The notes beneath the pieces are model-generated. The model worked only from the letters and a program-made list of their open reading frames with translations, did not search any database and was not told the DNA's origin. A stretch of 64,000 nucleotides of DNA from Odobenus rosmarus divergens (lineage: Eukaryota > Chordata > Mammalia > Carnivora > Odobenidae), in contig NW_004450459.1 of the NCBI RefSeq assembly GCF_000321225.1, positions 3,252,100 through 3,316,099 on the forward strand, given 5' to 3'. Every line of letters begins with the position of its first letter. The stretch's first letter is position 1. The translations under genes and the position numbers were made by a program. Below are positions 1-10,348 of this stretch, one piece after another.

Positions 1-16
1 AAAGCATCAGAAGAAA

Positions 17-58
17 TTTTGCCTTATTATGATGTTTAAAAATCATAATAAGGCAAAA
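17..58. repeat. Perfect 17-bp inverted repeat (hairpin)
   Basis: Arms at 17-33 (TTTTGCCTTATTATGAT) and 42-58 are exact reverse complements around an 8-nt loop. Outside them, CAGAA at 8-12 can pair with TTCTG at 67-71 across an internal loop, giving a foldback of about 64 nt. A diverged third copy of the left arm plus loop lies at 96-119, in direct orientation, with about 20 of 24 bases matching. I do not recognise a repeat family. It could be the end of a small DNA transposon whose other end lies left of the window, or a chance foldback in AT-rich DNA. Confidence 0.8.
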
Positions 59-119
59 GATTTATATTCTGGTTTCTCTTCAGATCGCATAAATCTTTCA
101 CCTTACTATGATTTTTAAA

Positions 120-979
120 CAGTGAACCCTTTACTGAGTATAAGATGAGCGTGACAAAGAAAACTTATCTCAAGATAAGTTGATGGTTGATTTTCTGTAA
201 CATTAATATGAGCATTCATGTCTAACTCCTGCCCTCCCAGTTGACTAGTGAAATGGAAAATAGAATATAAAAATGGGAAAGCAAGTGAAAATTAGGAGAA
301 TGAGATATCCATGTCCAAAAACTTTGAGAGATTTCTGCAGTGTAAGTGCAGACAAGGAATATACCTAACGAAGGGCAGGACAGTTTGTAAATCCCTATCT
401 GTGAAGTCATGCCTTGCAGGAGAAGCAAGTACAAGAGACTTCAACATCCTCCCACCCCCATCCTAGCCCACCCCACTGCCACACAATTACCCCAACTCAT
501 AGGGGCAAAGATTGGAGACAGACACCCAAGTGACTGTGTCCACATTATCTGGAGAACCCTTGATGTTGCTCACTCCCCCATCCCGCCCCCATACAAACAC
601 CTTTGATGTGGGCTATCAAGTCAGGCAAAGAGGTGGCATATGGCTATGATCACCTTTCATCAAGAGGACGTAGGCAAAGATAAGTACATGAGAGAAATGA
701 AGGTTGAAACAGAATACCTCAGCAAATTTCTGGCTGCCATATCAAAGGGAAAGGCACCCTCAACCAGAAATAAATCTTTCTGCTGCAGCTGGCTCAGCCT
801 CAGGTGCCATCCAGGCTGGTCCCAGAAAAGTGAAATTCTGAAATAGCAAAGTAACACTACTGTAAATCTAAATTTTCTTTTTCTCCTTTTATCTAGATCT
901 ATCGGACTAAAATAGGAATCCAAGCACTCTTACAAAACCAACCTCTGCTCCTGCCTAGACAATAATAGAACTTGTTCTA
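120..979. other. No recognisable gene or repeat
   Basis: AT-rich sequence with a C-rich patch near 445-600. Short open frames here are broken and match nothing I know. I see no promoter, splice pattern or repeat family. Confidence 0.5.
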
Positions 980-1035
980 TAGTGATGATAATGATGATGG
1001 TTATGATGGCGATGAAAGCAATGATGATAATGGCA
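980..1035 (+). repeat. Imperfect (GAT)n simple repeat
   Basis: A run of GATGATAATGATGATGG-type triplets with interruptions, leading into a MIR relic. The acidic open frame across it (D and N rich) is a product of the triplet repeat. Confidence 0.75.
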
Positions 1036-1240
1036 ACTACCACTCACTGAGCAATTACCAGGTACATGGCACTATGTTAAGCTTTCTCTTCTATTTGGTT
1101 AATCATTACAGTTCTATTAAGGTAGATGCCATTATAGGCATATTTTATAAATAAGGAATCTGAGTTTGGAGAGAACTAGTAACTTGCCCAAACTTATACC
1201 TAGAGAGAAGCAGAGTTAGGATTTGAATTTAGGATGAGAA
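1030..1240 (-). mobile_element. MIR SINE relic
   Basis: Read on the minus strand this follows the tRNA-derived MIR layout. The plus strand shows the familiar complement: a small-exon-like start, an 'ATAAGGAATCTGAG' stretch equivalent to ACAGATGAGGAAACTGAG, 'AACTTGCCCAAA', then 'GCAGAGTTAGGATTTGAA'. It is strongly decayed, as expected of a pan-mammalian SINE. Confidence 0.6.
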
Positions 1241-1664
1241 AACAGAGGAAGATCACTGAATTCAAGAGGTAGTATCTACTCTGAGGAATCAGAGCAAATG
1301 AGAGAATGAAGAAAGCTAAAGTTTGGAAAATCTCTAACCCATGTTCTGTAAAGGATGCTATACTTATAAAGTTGGAGGACACAAACGTAAAATTAGGATA
1401 ATCCAAGATCTGAAAGGTCTAAATGCATTTAAAGAAAGAACAAGTTTTTTTTAAATTAAAAAGTGCTATGGAGGCAGAGCATAATAGATTTTTAAAAATT
1501 AAATCAGTGTTAATTAAATCAAGATCTTGGAAAAGAAGTAAAATAATGAGAGAAAGAATAAGAGATGTGAAGAACAGATCTGGGAGATGCAATGTACAAA
1601 TAATAGGCATCCAAGGAGTAGATAGAGAAAGCAAATAATGAGAAGAAAAAATGTCTTAAAAAAC
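1241..1664. other. A-rich unique DNA, nothing recognised
   Basis: Purine-rich sequence up to the CAN-SINE target site. Short frames exist on both strands at 1419-1638, but they overlap each other and resemble no family. Confidence 0.5.
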
Positions 1665-1676
1665 GATTTGTATCTG

Positions 1677-1887
1677 GGGCATCTGGGTGGTGCAGTTGGT
1701 TAAGCGTCTGACTCTTGGTTTCAGCTCAGATCATGATCTCAGGATCATGAGATCAAGCTCCACATCAGGCTCCATGCTCTGCTCTGTGTGGAGTCTGCTT
1801 CAGATTCTCTCTCCCTCTTTCTCTGCCCCTCCCCCTCCCACTTGTGTGTTCTCGCTCTCTCAAATAAATAAATCTTAAAAAAACAAA
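1677..1887 (+). mobile_element. CAN-SINE, older subtype
   Basis: Starts GGGCATCTGGGTGG. The diagnostic 'GACTCTTGGTTTCAGCTCAG' and 'GAGTCTGCTTCAGATTCTCTCT' place it in the older CAN-SINE subtype of this window. The tail is AAATAAATAAATCTTAAAAAAA. It is flanked by a 12-bp target-site duplication, GATTTGTATCTG at 1665-1676 and GATTTGTGTCTG at 1888-1899, with one mismatch. It carries no function of its own; A and B box remnants of the pol III promoter are present. Confidence 0.95.
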
Positions 1888-2340
1888 GATTTGTGTCTGA
1901 AGAGGGCAAAAGATCTAGAGAGGAGAAATACAAAAAGATCTGCACAGATATAAGATAAAAATCATAGATAGGAAACAAAGATTTCCTACAAAAAAAGTAT
2001 AGTCTAGCAAAGAAAGAGAGAGAGGGAGAACTAAAGGAAAATTTTATTAATAAAAATCTAGAGGGTGAAGGGAATAAAAGATTGTCACCCAAGAATTCTA
2101 TACTGCCAAATTGTTGTGTATGAGCAAGGGTAATTAGAAGTTATGCTCATAGATGGAAGGATCTAGAAAATCCCACATATGCCCTTATTGAAAAAAAAAT
2201 TTTTTCTCATATAATTAGTTTTCTAGATTAAGATTTAACCAAAGTAGAAAACATAGGAATAGGGAAACAATGGTATTAAGAAAAATATTAGTGAACAACA
2301 AAACCAGTAGAATATAAATAACTGTGATAACTATAATGGA

Positions 2341-2833
2341 TGAATTTCTATTGCAGTAACAAATCACCACAAACTTTATAGCTCAAACAATACAAATTTA
2401 TTATCTTACAATTCTGTAGGTCAGAAGTCTGCCATGCATCTCACTGGGCTGATATCAAGGTAACAACAGGGCTGCATTCCTTTCTGGAAGCTCTAAAGGA
2501 GAATTTTTTTTTTTTTCTTTTCCAACTTCTAGAGGCTGTCAACATTTTTTTTATTCATGGTCCCCCTTCATCTTCAAAGCCAGTTGTGTTACATTTCTTT
2601 GACTGTTCTTCTATAGTACCATCTTCCTCTGACTCTCTCCTGCCTTCCTCTTTTTAAAGGACCCTTGTAATTGGCTTAGACACAACAGGATAGTCCTGGA
2701 AAATCTTGCCATCTTAAATTTCATACCTTAATTACATCTAAAAGTCCCTTTTCCGTGTAAGGTAACATATTCACAGGTTCCAGGAATTATGACATAGATC
2801 TCTTTGGAGGAGAGGGGAGTTTTCTGCATATCA
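2341..2833 (-). mobile_element. MLT1-type ERVL-MaLR solo LTR
   Basis: On the plus strand the block reads GCAGTAACAAATCACCACAAA, then ACAAATTTATTATCTTACA, CACTGGGCT..ATCAAGG, CCAACTTCTAGAGGCTG, ACTCTCTCCTGCC, ACCCTTGTAATTGG, and CATATTCACAGG near the right end. This is the reverse complement of an MLT1-class LTR (later C/D/E-like subtypes, from memory of the family). The AATAAA-type polyadenylation signal is in the complement of the left part. No internal retroviral sequence is attached, so this is a solitary LTR. The 5-bp target duplication is not clear. Confidence 0.75.
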
Positions 2834-2846
2834 GGTATGGCAATAA

Positions 2847-2906
2847 TTAACAATAATCATGCCTCGGATAAACCTCATTGGCTACGATACTGCCACTGTG
2901 CAGAGC
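2847..2906 (-). pseudogene. RNU4: U4 snRNA retropseudogene, 5' fragment
   Basis: Read on the minus strand from 2907 it begins AGCTCTGCACAGTGGCAG, then TATCGTAGCCAATGAGG, then TTTATCCGAGGCATGATTATTG. This matches the first ~60 nt of U4 small nuclear RNA, the splicing RNA that pairs with U6. The rest of U4, including the Sm site and 3' stem, is absent. A 16-bp target-site duplication with one mismatch flanks it: TCAGGTATGGCAATAA at 2831-2846 and TCAGATATGGCAATAA at 2907-2922. The last 5' base of U4 is shared with the duplication. There is no A tail, so it resembles the 3'-truncated, self-primed class of snRNA pseudogenes. It is not functional. Confidence 0.88.
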
Positions 2907-3092
2907 TCAGATATGGCAATAAAATGATGTAAGCATTCAACCTATTCTTAAATTTAGTAATTGTAAAAATTAGTAGTTTAACTCTTATTCTAAGATTTCT
3001 TGATTATTTGTTTTCCTCAAATATTTCTTTTGACTTTGGCCTTTAATGTTCCTGTTCTTGACTTTGCAAACTGACTCTTCCAAGTTCCTATA

Positions 3093-3288
3093 TTTTTTTT
3101 AAGGTTTTATTTATTTTTTTGGCAGAGAGAGACACAGTGAGAGAGGGATCACAAGCAGGGGAAGTAGGAGAGGGAGAAGCAGGCTTCCCACGGAGCAGGG
3201 AGCCTTATGCAGGGCTTGATCCCAGGACCCTGAGATCATGACCTGAGCAGAAGGCAGACGCTTAACGACTGAGCCACCCAGGCTCCCC
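3093..3288 (-). mobile_element. CAN-SINE, younger subtype
   Basis: The complement of GGGGAGCCTGGGTGGCTCAG ends at 3288, with the T-rich complement of the A tail at 3093-3120. The body carries the complement of the CCCTCTCC..CCTGCTTGTG tail region. The target duplication is AGTTCCTAT, at about 3083-3091 and 3293-3301, within a longer imperfect match. Confidence 0.94.
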
Positions 3289-3305
3289 TCTGAGTTCCTA
3301 TCTTT

Positions 3306-4570
3306 GGCTTTGAAACCTGGCATTGGTTTATCTTCTTCTTAGTTGGGGTGAGAATAGACAGTCCTATGGTAGTACGGTATATAATATCAGACTCCTATGT
3401 AAAACCCAGAGATAGAGATGAAATTAAACTGCCTATCATTACATATACTCTTCCACCCTTAGATAGGTTAAGTGAAAGAAAGGAGACAGGAGGTTGGTAT
3501 ACTTATAGAAAAGGAAAGGAAATTCAAGAAAGCCCGGAATATGACAAAAGTAAATACAAACTCATATAATACTAACCAAATATAAATTATAAGATTATTC
3601 TTAAATTTTTCAATTGGTTTGGTCTACATTTAAAGCATTACATCATGAACCATCTGTAGTTTAAATTGATAGAAAAGTATGTATTCATATAAAACATAAA
3701 CATATACATACATATTTACACATGGGTGTATATAGATATATATGTACTGTCTATATAAGTTATTAAGGAATAAATAAGGTTTGGGCTCAGAGAAACTATT
3801 ACTTGAAGCAGTTTTTCATATGCTGTTGCTCAAAGGGTGGAACTAAGTGGAACATAAACCTAAGTTATGCTTGAAAACCTGCTTTGGCTAAAACCCTGAA
3901 TTCTTTTTAACTGATGAAAGAAAAATGGAATTACAGTATATATTTCCAATCCAGTTTAAAAAAAAAAAAAGTCTTAACTTCTGCCTGTTAAAGGAGATCA
4001 TTATTTGAGACCTAAATCTGTTGATATTTTTGTTGGACATTAATTCATTAAAAGAAAATTCACAGGCAAGCCATTTTGGCCAGTTGTCGGAAAAGCAAAC
4101 TGAAATAAATTGGCATGAGAGGTTTTAGGCAAGAATGAGAACTCTGCTTCTTGCTGCCTTCCAACATGTATAGGAAAAAAATTGTGACATTATTTCCAAA
4201 CTGGAAATTTTGGTCAGACTATACCCAGGCTTCTGCATTTTAAAGAAGTAGATCTATAAGGAAAGTATTGGCAGGGTTTTTAAACTATTACATATGTTTT
4301 AATGGAATATATTACTGGAATGGTGAAATTTAAAGCCACATTTTGTAATGAACTCTGGGTACTTGTGACTGAGGTGGTAGGAACCATGTCGTAAGACAAA
4401 TGAGTGAATGAATGGGAAAACTTTCACTTAAAGATAAGAAGAGTGTGGAGCAGATTTATTCTGCATTGTTCTCTGAGCTAGATGTCTCCTAATTGCCACT
4501 TCAGAACCACTCTACCTTTCTAGACCCTGTGGCCTACAATTGCTACAATTTCTACACTCCACAACTTCTA
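3306..4570. other. AT-rich unique DNA with (ACATAT)/(TATA) patch
   Basis: Mostly unique-looking sequence. A simple AT tract with ACATATACATACATATTT and TATATAGATATATATG lies at about 3695-3760. A 73-codon open frame at 3348-3569 shows no family signature and I do not call it a gene. Confidence 0.5.
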
Positions 4571-4571
4571 G

Positions 4572-4742
4572 ACCAGAATAAGCAATCTTGCTCTATAAAG
4601 GGCCAGATAGTAGATATTTAGACTTTGTGGGCTTGCAGGCTATATGGTCTCTGTCGCAAATATTCATCTCTTCCATTGTAGCACAAAATCAGTCATTGGC
4701 CAACATTTTATATATATATAATGCTGTGGGCCTGTTCTAGAC
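4572..4742. mobile_element. hAT-like DNA transposon fragment
   Basis: The run TATAAAGGGCCAGATAGTAG, ATATTTAGACTTTGTGGGC and GGTCTCTGTCGCAA is the conserved left part of a nonautonomous DNA transposon common in placental mammals. The right half, with the GGCCCGCGGGCC-type end, is missing or decayed. I do not assign the family name. Confidence 0.55.
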
Positions 4743-5936
4743 TCCAGCCTACAATTCTCTGTAGGAAAGTGAGTCTGGGGTATGTAGATTATAGATGATT
4801 AGCCTTTGTGATATGGGGAGAACTCAGAAAATCAGATTCTTAGAGTACCAGGAAAAAAGTCTCATTGCAGTAGTATAAAGGCAGAATTCTCTTTTAAATT
4901 ATAAGAAAGTTTTCAGAACTATGAAAAGACTCAGTTGTCCAGAAAAATAAGGAATCATTCTGAAGAATCATTTTTTAAGCCCCTTAGATATACATATATT
5001 TATGAAATAAGAAAAAAACAAACAAACGGAAAAACCATGAGGGGCAGGATCCCTGACAAAGCTTCATTCCAAGACCAAGGGACACAAGGCCTGCCTAAGA
5101 ATGAGGCCTGAGCAGGACAACAGAGAAGCCCACTATCACTGCCATAATAAGTTTAGAAGATACCAAGTAACAGGCAACAAATTTCTGTCCCTGAGAAAAA
5201 GGTTGACTCCCCCCATGAGATGCAAGCACAGAGAGAAGGCTGAAGGCTGAGAGTGGAGCAAGAACATTGAAGAAAAACCTTCTGGACACACAGCTCCCAA
5301 GGTAATCCTGAAGGAAACAATAGCAACAATAAAACTCAAACCAAAGCTCGAAGACTCAGTAGATTGACTCAGCCGCCCACACTATTGATCTAACAGAAGA
5401 GGCATACCCATTTCCCAGCATAACTATTATTTGCCTCAGTCCCTACCTGTGCCATACACAATGACTGGTATTCAGTTAAAAAATGAATATACATAAGGCA
5501 CAAATGAGAAAAAAGAACCCACCATCAAGAGACAAATCAAATAACAGAACCAGACTCAGAAGTGACACAAACATTGGAAATATCATGTAGGAAATTTTAA
5601 ACACCTATCATTAATAAATAATAAGTTATAACTTCTAGTAGAAAATGTAGGCAATAGGCCTAAACAGATATGGAATTTAGCATAAAGATGAAAGCTATGG
5701 GGAAGAGTCAAATAGAAATGCTAGAAAGACCTTTTTAAAATGATGGTGAAATAAAGTTTTGAGACTAAAGGATAAGTCAGTCAATTAATATTAGCAGACC
5801 TGTACACAAGAAATTTAAAACAAAAAAAAAGTCTTTAGGAGAAAGGAATATGATACTAGACAGAAACTGGAATCTACACAAATGCTTGCAAATGAACAAC
5901 TCTAGGAATAGTTAAAATGAAGATAATTATAAAATA

Positions 5937-6265
5937 CAGTTGATCCTTAAACAATGCAGAGGGTAGGAGTGCTGACTCCATGTGCAGTCAGAAATCCACA
6001 TGTAACTTTTGACTCCCCCAAAACTTAACTACTGATAGACTACTGTTGACCAGAAGCCTTACCGACAACATGTTTAGTCAATTAACACATATTTTGTATG
6101 TTATTGTATTATATGCTGTATTCTTGTGATAAAATAAGCTAGAGAAAAGAAAATGTTGAGAAAATCATAAGGAAAGGAAAATACATTATAGTACTATATT
6201 TATTAAAAAAAAAATGTGTATAAGTGGACCCATGCAGTTCAAACCCATTGTTCAAAGGTCAACTA
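5937..6265. mobile_element. MER2 (Tigger-type) DNA transposon, full length
   Basis: Starts CAGTTGATCCTTAAACAATG and ends TGTTCAAAGGTCAACTA, so both terminal inverted repeats are readable. TA dinucleotides flank it at 5935-5936 and 6266-6267, as expected of the Tc1/mariner superfamily. Internal landmarks are CATGTAACTTTTGACTCCCC, ACTACTGTTGACCAGAAGCC, ATTTTGTATGTTATTGTATT and TATAAGTGGACCCATGCAG. At about 329 bp it is close to full length for this nonautonomous family and has no transposase. It sits inside the L1M relic, so it is younger than that element. Confidence 0.88.
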
Positions 6266-6739
6266 TACATTTTTCCTTACTTTTACATGCTCTAGAAGAT
6301 AATTAAATGTTGAAAGAAAGCTAGTAGCAATGCATTAGGGGTTTATAACATATGTAAATGTAAAATGGATGACATCAATAGCACAAAAGATGGGAGGGGG
6401 GAGTTGACAATGTGGTGTTTTAAGAATTGCACTCTAAATGAAGCAGCCTAACATTTGAAAGTACATTGTTATTAATGGCATACAAGGAAAACTCTGGGGC
6501 AACCACTACATTTTTTTAAAAAGGTATATATAATAAGCTAATCACGGAGATGAAATAGAATTATGTAAAGTACTCTATCAAAATTAAGCCAAGGAAAGGA
6601 GACAAGAAAGAACAAAGAACAGATGGAATAAATGGAAAACAAATAGCAAGATGGTAGATTTCAATTAAACTATATCAATATTTATACTTTATAAAATGGT
6701 TTAAATACACTAATTAAAAGAGATTGTCAGATTGGATAA

Positions 6740-7074
6740 TGTCTTAGTCTGTTTAGGCTGCTATAATAAAATACCATAGACTGGATGGCTTATAAATGAC
6801 AAAAATTTGTTTTTCACAGTTGTGGAGACTGGGAGTTCAAGACTCTGTCAGATTTGGTGTGTGGTGAGAGAGAGAGAGCACAGTTCCCAGCTCATAGAAC
6901 AGCCATCATATGGCAGAAGGGGTGAATGAGCTCTCTGGAGTCTCTTCTATAAGGGCACTAATCCCATTCATGAGGGCAGAGCCTACCAAAGGCTCCCCTC
7001 TTAATACCATCACACTGAAGTTTAGGATTTTAACCTATGAATTTATAAGGGACACAAACATTCAGTCTTTAGCA
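6740..7074 (-). mobile_element. MLT1A-type solo LTR with intact 5-bp duplication
   Basis: On the plus strand it begins TGTCTTAGTCTGTTTAGGC and ends CATTCAGTCTTTAGCA. The middle reads ATACCATAGACTGGATGGC, AAGGGCACTAATCCCATTC and GGGACACAAACATTCAG, the reverse complement of an MLT1A-class LTR. The target duplication is exact: GATAA at 6735-6739 and 7075-7079. With TG...CA ends and no internal retroviral sequence, this is a solitary LTR. A 70-codon open frame at 6910-7122 runs through it and is not a gene. Confidence 0.92.
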
Positions 7075-8080
7075 GATAAAAAGCAAGATCCAACTTTACT
7101 TTGTCTAGATGAAACCATTTAAGTATTAAGAAAAATGTAGATTAAAAGCAAAAGAATGCAAACTATGCCAACACTATGCCAACACTAATTAAAAGAAAGC
7201 TGGAGTGACTATATTAATATCAAACAAATAGACTTCAGATCAAGGAAGACTACCAGGAAAAAAGAGGACATTACATAATAATAAAGGGTGCAATTAAACA
7301 ATAAGACATAGCATTTCTAAGTGTGTATGCATTTAACAACAACACTTGAAATTACCTGAAGCAAAAACTGAGAGAATTACAAGGTGAATTAGACATACCC
7401 ACAGTTAATTTTGGAGACTTCAGTGCTCCTCTCTCAAAAATCAATGGGAGTAGACAGAAAACCAGAGGGATACAGAAGTCTTGAAAGACACTATCCATTA
7501 ATTTCATCTAATTAACATTTATAGAATTCTCCATCCCATAATAGCAGAGTAAACATTTTTTTCCAGTACTCATGGAACATTCTAGTGTAGACCATATTCC
7601 AATATGTAAAGCATATGTTAACAATTTTAGAAGAATTTAAATCATATAATAAATTCTTCATAACAGAAGTAAACTAGAAATCAGTAATTCAAAGACATTT
7701 GCAAAATATTCTAATATCTGGAAATTAGATAACACACTTTTAAACAATCCTTGAGACAAAGAAGAAATCACAAGGGAAATTACAAAATATTTTGAATTTA
7801 ATGAAAAAGCACATCATATCAAACTTTGTGGGATGTTGCTTAAGTGGAGCTTAAAGAGAAATTTATATGTTAAATGATAATATTAAGGAATGAAAAAGGT
7901 CTTAAATCTATTATCTAAGTTTCTGCCTTAAGACATTGCAAAGAGAAGAGCAAATTAAGTTCAAATTATGTTAATCACAAACATAAAAACAATAAAATGA
8001 AGACAAAAACTATTTTTGATCAATGAAATGATGAAATTCTAGCCAGGCTGATTGGGGGGAAAAAAAGAAGACACAAATGA

Positions 8081-8134
8081 CCAACACCTGGAGTTGGTGT
8101 TGGACACCAACAGGTTGTGTCCTGTTGGACACAA
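8081..8134. repeat. Cluster of overlapping short palindromes
   Basis: Four overlapping perfect inverted repeats: CCAACACC 8081-8088 with 8096-8103; TTGGTGT 8094-8100 with 8104-8110; CCAACAGG 8107-8114 with 8121-8128; TTGTGTCC 8115-8122 with 8127-8134. They occupy a place where the surrounding L1M ORF2 should have ordinary coding sequence, between AGACACAAAT and ATTTGACAACTTGG. Confidence 0.85.
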
Positions 8135-8481
8135 AGGACAGTAACAGGTTCTATGTCCTTCAATTTGACAACTTGGAAGAAATGAACAAATTCCTTAAAT
8201 AACACAAACTACTAAAGCACATAGAAGAAATAAATAATCTGAATACTGTATCTATTAAATAAATTAAGTTCATGGTTAAGAAGCTTCCAAGAAAGAAGAC
8301 CTCAAACCTAGATGATCCCACTTGCAAATTTTATCATGTTTTTAAGGAAGAAATTATGACAACTTTACAAAAACTTTCCAAGAAAATGAAGTTAAAAGAA
8401 CATTCCTATCTTGTTTTATGAGGCCAGTATTACCCTGGTATCAAAACCAGACAGAAACAGTACAAGAAAAGTACAGAATAG

Positions 8482-8677
8482 GGCACCTGGGTGGCTCAGT
8501 CGTTAAGCGTCTGCCTTTGGCTCGGGTCATGGTCCCAGGTCCTGGGATCGAGCCCCACATCGGGCTCCCTGCTCCGCGGGAAGCCTGCTTCTCCCTCTCC
8601 CACTCCCCCTGCTTGTGTTCCCTCTCTCGCTGTGTCTCTCTCTGTCAAGTAAATAAATAAAATCTTTAAAAAAAAAA
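8482..8677 (+). mobile_element. CAN-SINE, younger subtype, near consensus
   Basis: Starts GGGCACCTGGGTGGCTCAG. It has a clear A box region (TGGCTCAGTCGTTAAGCG) and B box region (GGGATCGAGCCCC), a pyrimidine-rich middle and an A14 tail. The target duplication is exact over 15 bp, AAAAGTACAGAATAG, at 8467-8481 and 8678-8692; the last G may belong to the element. It interrupts the L1M reverse transcriptase region. The low divergence and perfect duplication suggest a fairly recent insertion. Confidence 0.97.
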
Positions 8678-8796
8678 AAAAGTACAGAATAGCTTTCATG
8701 AATAGAGAGAGCAAAGTGACAGAACCAAATGAGATATATCCCAAGAATGCAGGGTTAGTTCAACATTTCAAAATGAATCAAAAAGGCAAAGCTATG

Positions 8797-9034
8797 TTGA
8801 TAGAAAATTGATCAGTTGTTGCCAGGGGCTGGGCTTCTGCTTGGGCTTGGGGGAGGAGTTGACTACAAAGGAGCCTAGAAAAATTTGGGGTAGGAATGAA
8901 ACTTACATATCTTAATGGTTGTGGCAGTTATATGACTATATACGTTTGTCAAAACTCATAGATCTATATGCTAAAGAAGGTGACTTGTTGCATGTAAATT
9001 ATACCTCGGTGACTCTGGCTCAAAAAAAAAAATG
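8797..9034 (+). mobile_element. L1M 3' UTR and tail
   Basis: The stretch TTGATCAGTTGTTGCCAGGG, the GGTTGTGGCAGTTATATGAC region, AAATTATACCTCGGTGAC and a terminal A run at 9024-9034 are the 3' end of an old L1. It follows directly on mid-ORF2 sequence, so an internal deletion removed the C-terminal half of ORF2. Confidence 0.8.
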
Positions 9035-9035
9035 T

Positions 9036-10335
9036 CACCTTACATTCAAATGAAATAAGTAAACAACAAATTTATTTTTGCAAATATTTATTGAATGTTT
9101 GCTATGTAAATGACAGTATTTGAGGACTGTTATCTAGATATACCTTTTCTTTTCATTTTCTTTTCAATAAAACATGAATTGTCTGTGACATGCTGATTTT
9201 TTCTAGTACATTTCCTCATTGACATCAAATATTACCTTAAAGGCTCAATTAAAGTATTAGTTAAGAAAGCTTTTTCTACTTTTTCTTTTATTCTAAATTC
9301 CCTTCTTTTTGTGACAAACTGTAAACAGTAGGTAAAATCACAAACATCAACAACACCATTTTATTTGTTTTAAAAACTATGTCAGAAATTCACAGTGAAG
9401 TAAATGATGTTTTTATTCCTAGTCTATTATTGGGAAGGAAAATTCTTATTCTAACCATCATTTGAAAATTAAGATAGATAAAGCTTTTCTTATACAATGC
9501 TTTTGACAATTAGCATGCCATCATATGGAAAGAGAAGTAGGAGTATGAACATCAGAAATGATGCAGGGACTTTGAATTACTTTTTTTTTCATGCAGTGCA
9601 TTGTTAAATCAATCATCTCACACAATAACCCACACTCAATGTACTATAAAACTCATTACCATGATTTAGAAAGAAGTGAGAAATGTTAGTTTATCCTTTA
9701 AGTGCTAATGCTGTAATACTTGGCATCATTTTAATAAGTTGCCTTGTGACTTATTCATCATCTAGCTTTCATTGAAAACAAAAGATATCTCAGGTATTAC
9801 CATGCACTGAAGTAGATAAAGAAGAATTTTTGGAAATAAAGCAAAAGTCTATATAGAATTCCTTTCTAGACACATATTTGGAGTAACAAATTATATATGA
9901 ATTTAGAGTTTAAAATGTATTTCAAAAGAATATAACATGTTCTCATGCCTGAAGCTCTCTATGCCATATGTTTTGGTTGATGCAGGCTGAAATTTGTTCA
10001 AAGGAAGATAAATATATTTAATATTGACTAGTGTGAATTGGGCCATCTCTCTGTTTCACAGTACACAACTGATCATCATCTGTTTATATTTCTGCTTTGC
10101 ATGAAAGGAAAGAAAAACTCCACAAATTTCATTTATTTTCATTTTTATTATTATACAAATATTTTAGAAATTATAATTAAACACCAAATAAAAGGACAGC
10201 ATTTATTCATAATCCTGTCACCTCAACAAACTTTTTAATTTTTCATTATCCTTTTGAAGCCTTGACAATATGCAATAAAAATTTTAACATAGTAGTAAGC
10301 ATAGCAACAAAACCATTTATTTATCCATTCATTTG
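9036..10335. other. Unique AT-rich DNA, nothing recognised
   Basis: No repeat family, RNA gene or credible exon seen. A 66-codon frame at 10038-10238 is rich in F, I and Y, as expected from AT-rich noncoding DNA. Confidence 0.5.
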
Positions 10336-10348
10336 CCAAATATTTATT

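Larger units (their letters stand above)
5470..8796 (+). mobile_element. Decayed L1M LINE, ORF1 to mid ORF2
   Basis: Discontinuous relic of one old L1 element, in segments 5470-5936, 6266-6739, 7080-8480 and 8693-8796. The first carries the ORF1/inter-ORF region ('GAGAAAGGAATATGATACTAG'). From 6710 on, ORF2 landmarks appear in order: AGATTGTCAGATTGGATAA, GAAAGCTGGAGTGACTATAT, TTAATTTTGGAGACTTCA, ATTTATAGAATTCTCCATCC, AAGAAGAAATCACAAGGGAA, TGAGGCCAGTATTACCCTGG and CCAAGAATGCAGGGTTAGTTC. These belong to the endonuclease and reverse transcriptase parts of ORF2, riddled with stops and frameshifts. MER2, MLT1A and a CAN-SINE interrupt it. The reverse transcriptase part stops near 8796 and joins a 3' UTR, so the rest of ORF2 was lost. 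Confidence 0.88.

Noticed and set aside
1677..1887. CAN-SINE heads as possible functional tRNA genes
   Set aside because: A- and B-box remnants exist, but the sequence does not fold into a complete cloverleaf and the SINE tail is attached.
1745..2092. 115-codon minus-strand frame
   Set aside because: Its 5' and 3' parts are the antisense of the CAN-SINE at 1677 and flanking A-rich DNA.
6910..7122. 70-codon plus frame
   Set aside because: It is MLT1A LTR sequence running into L1M.
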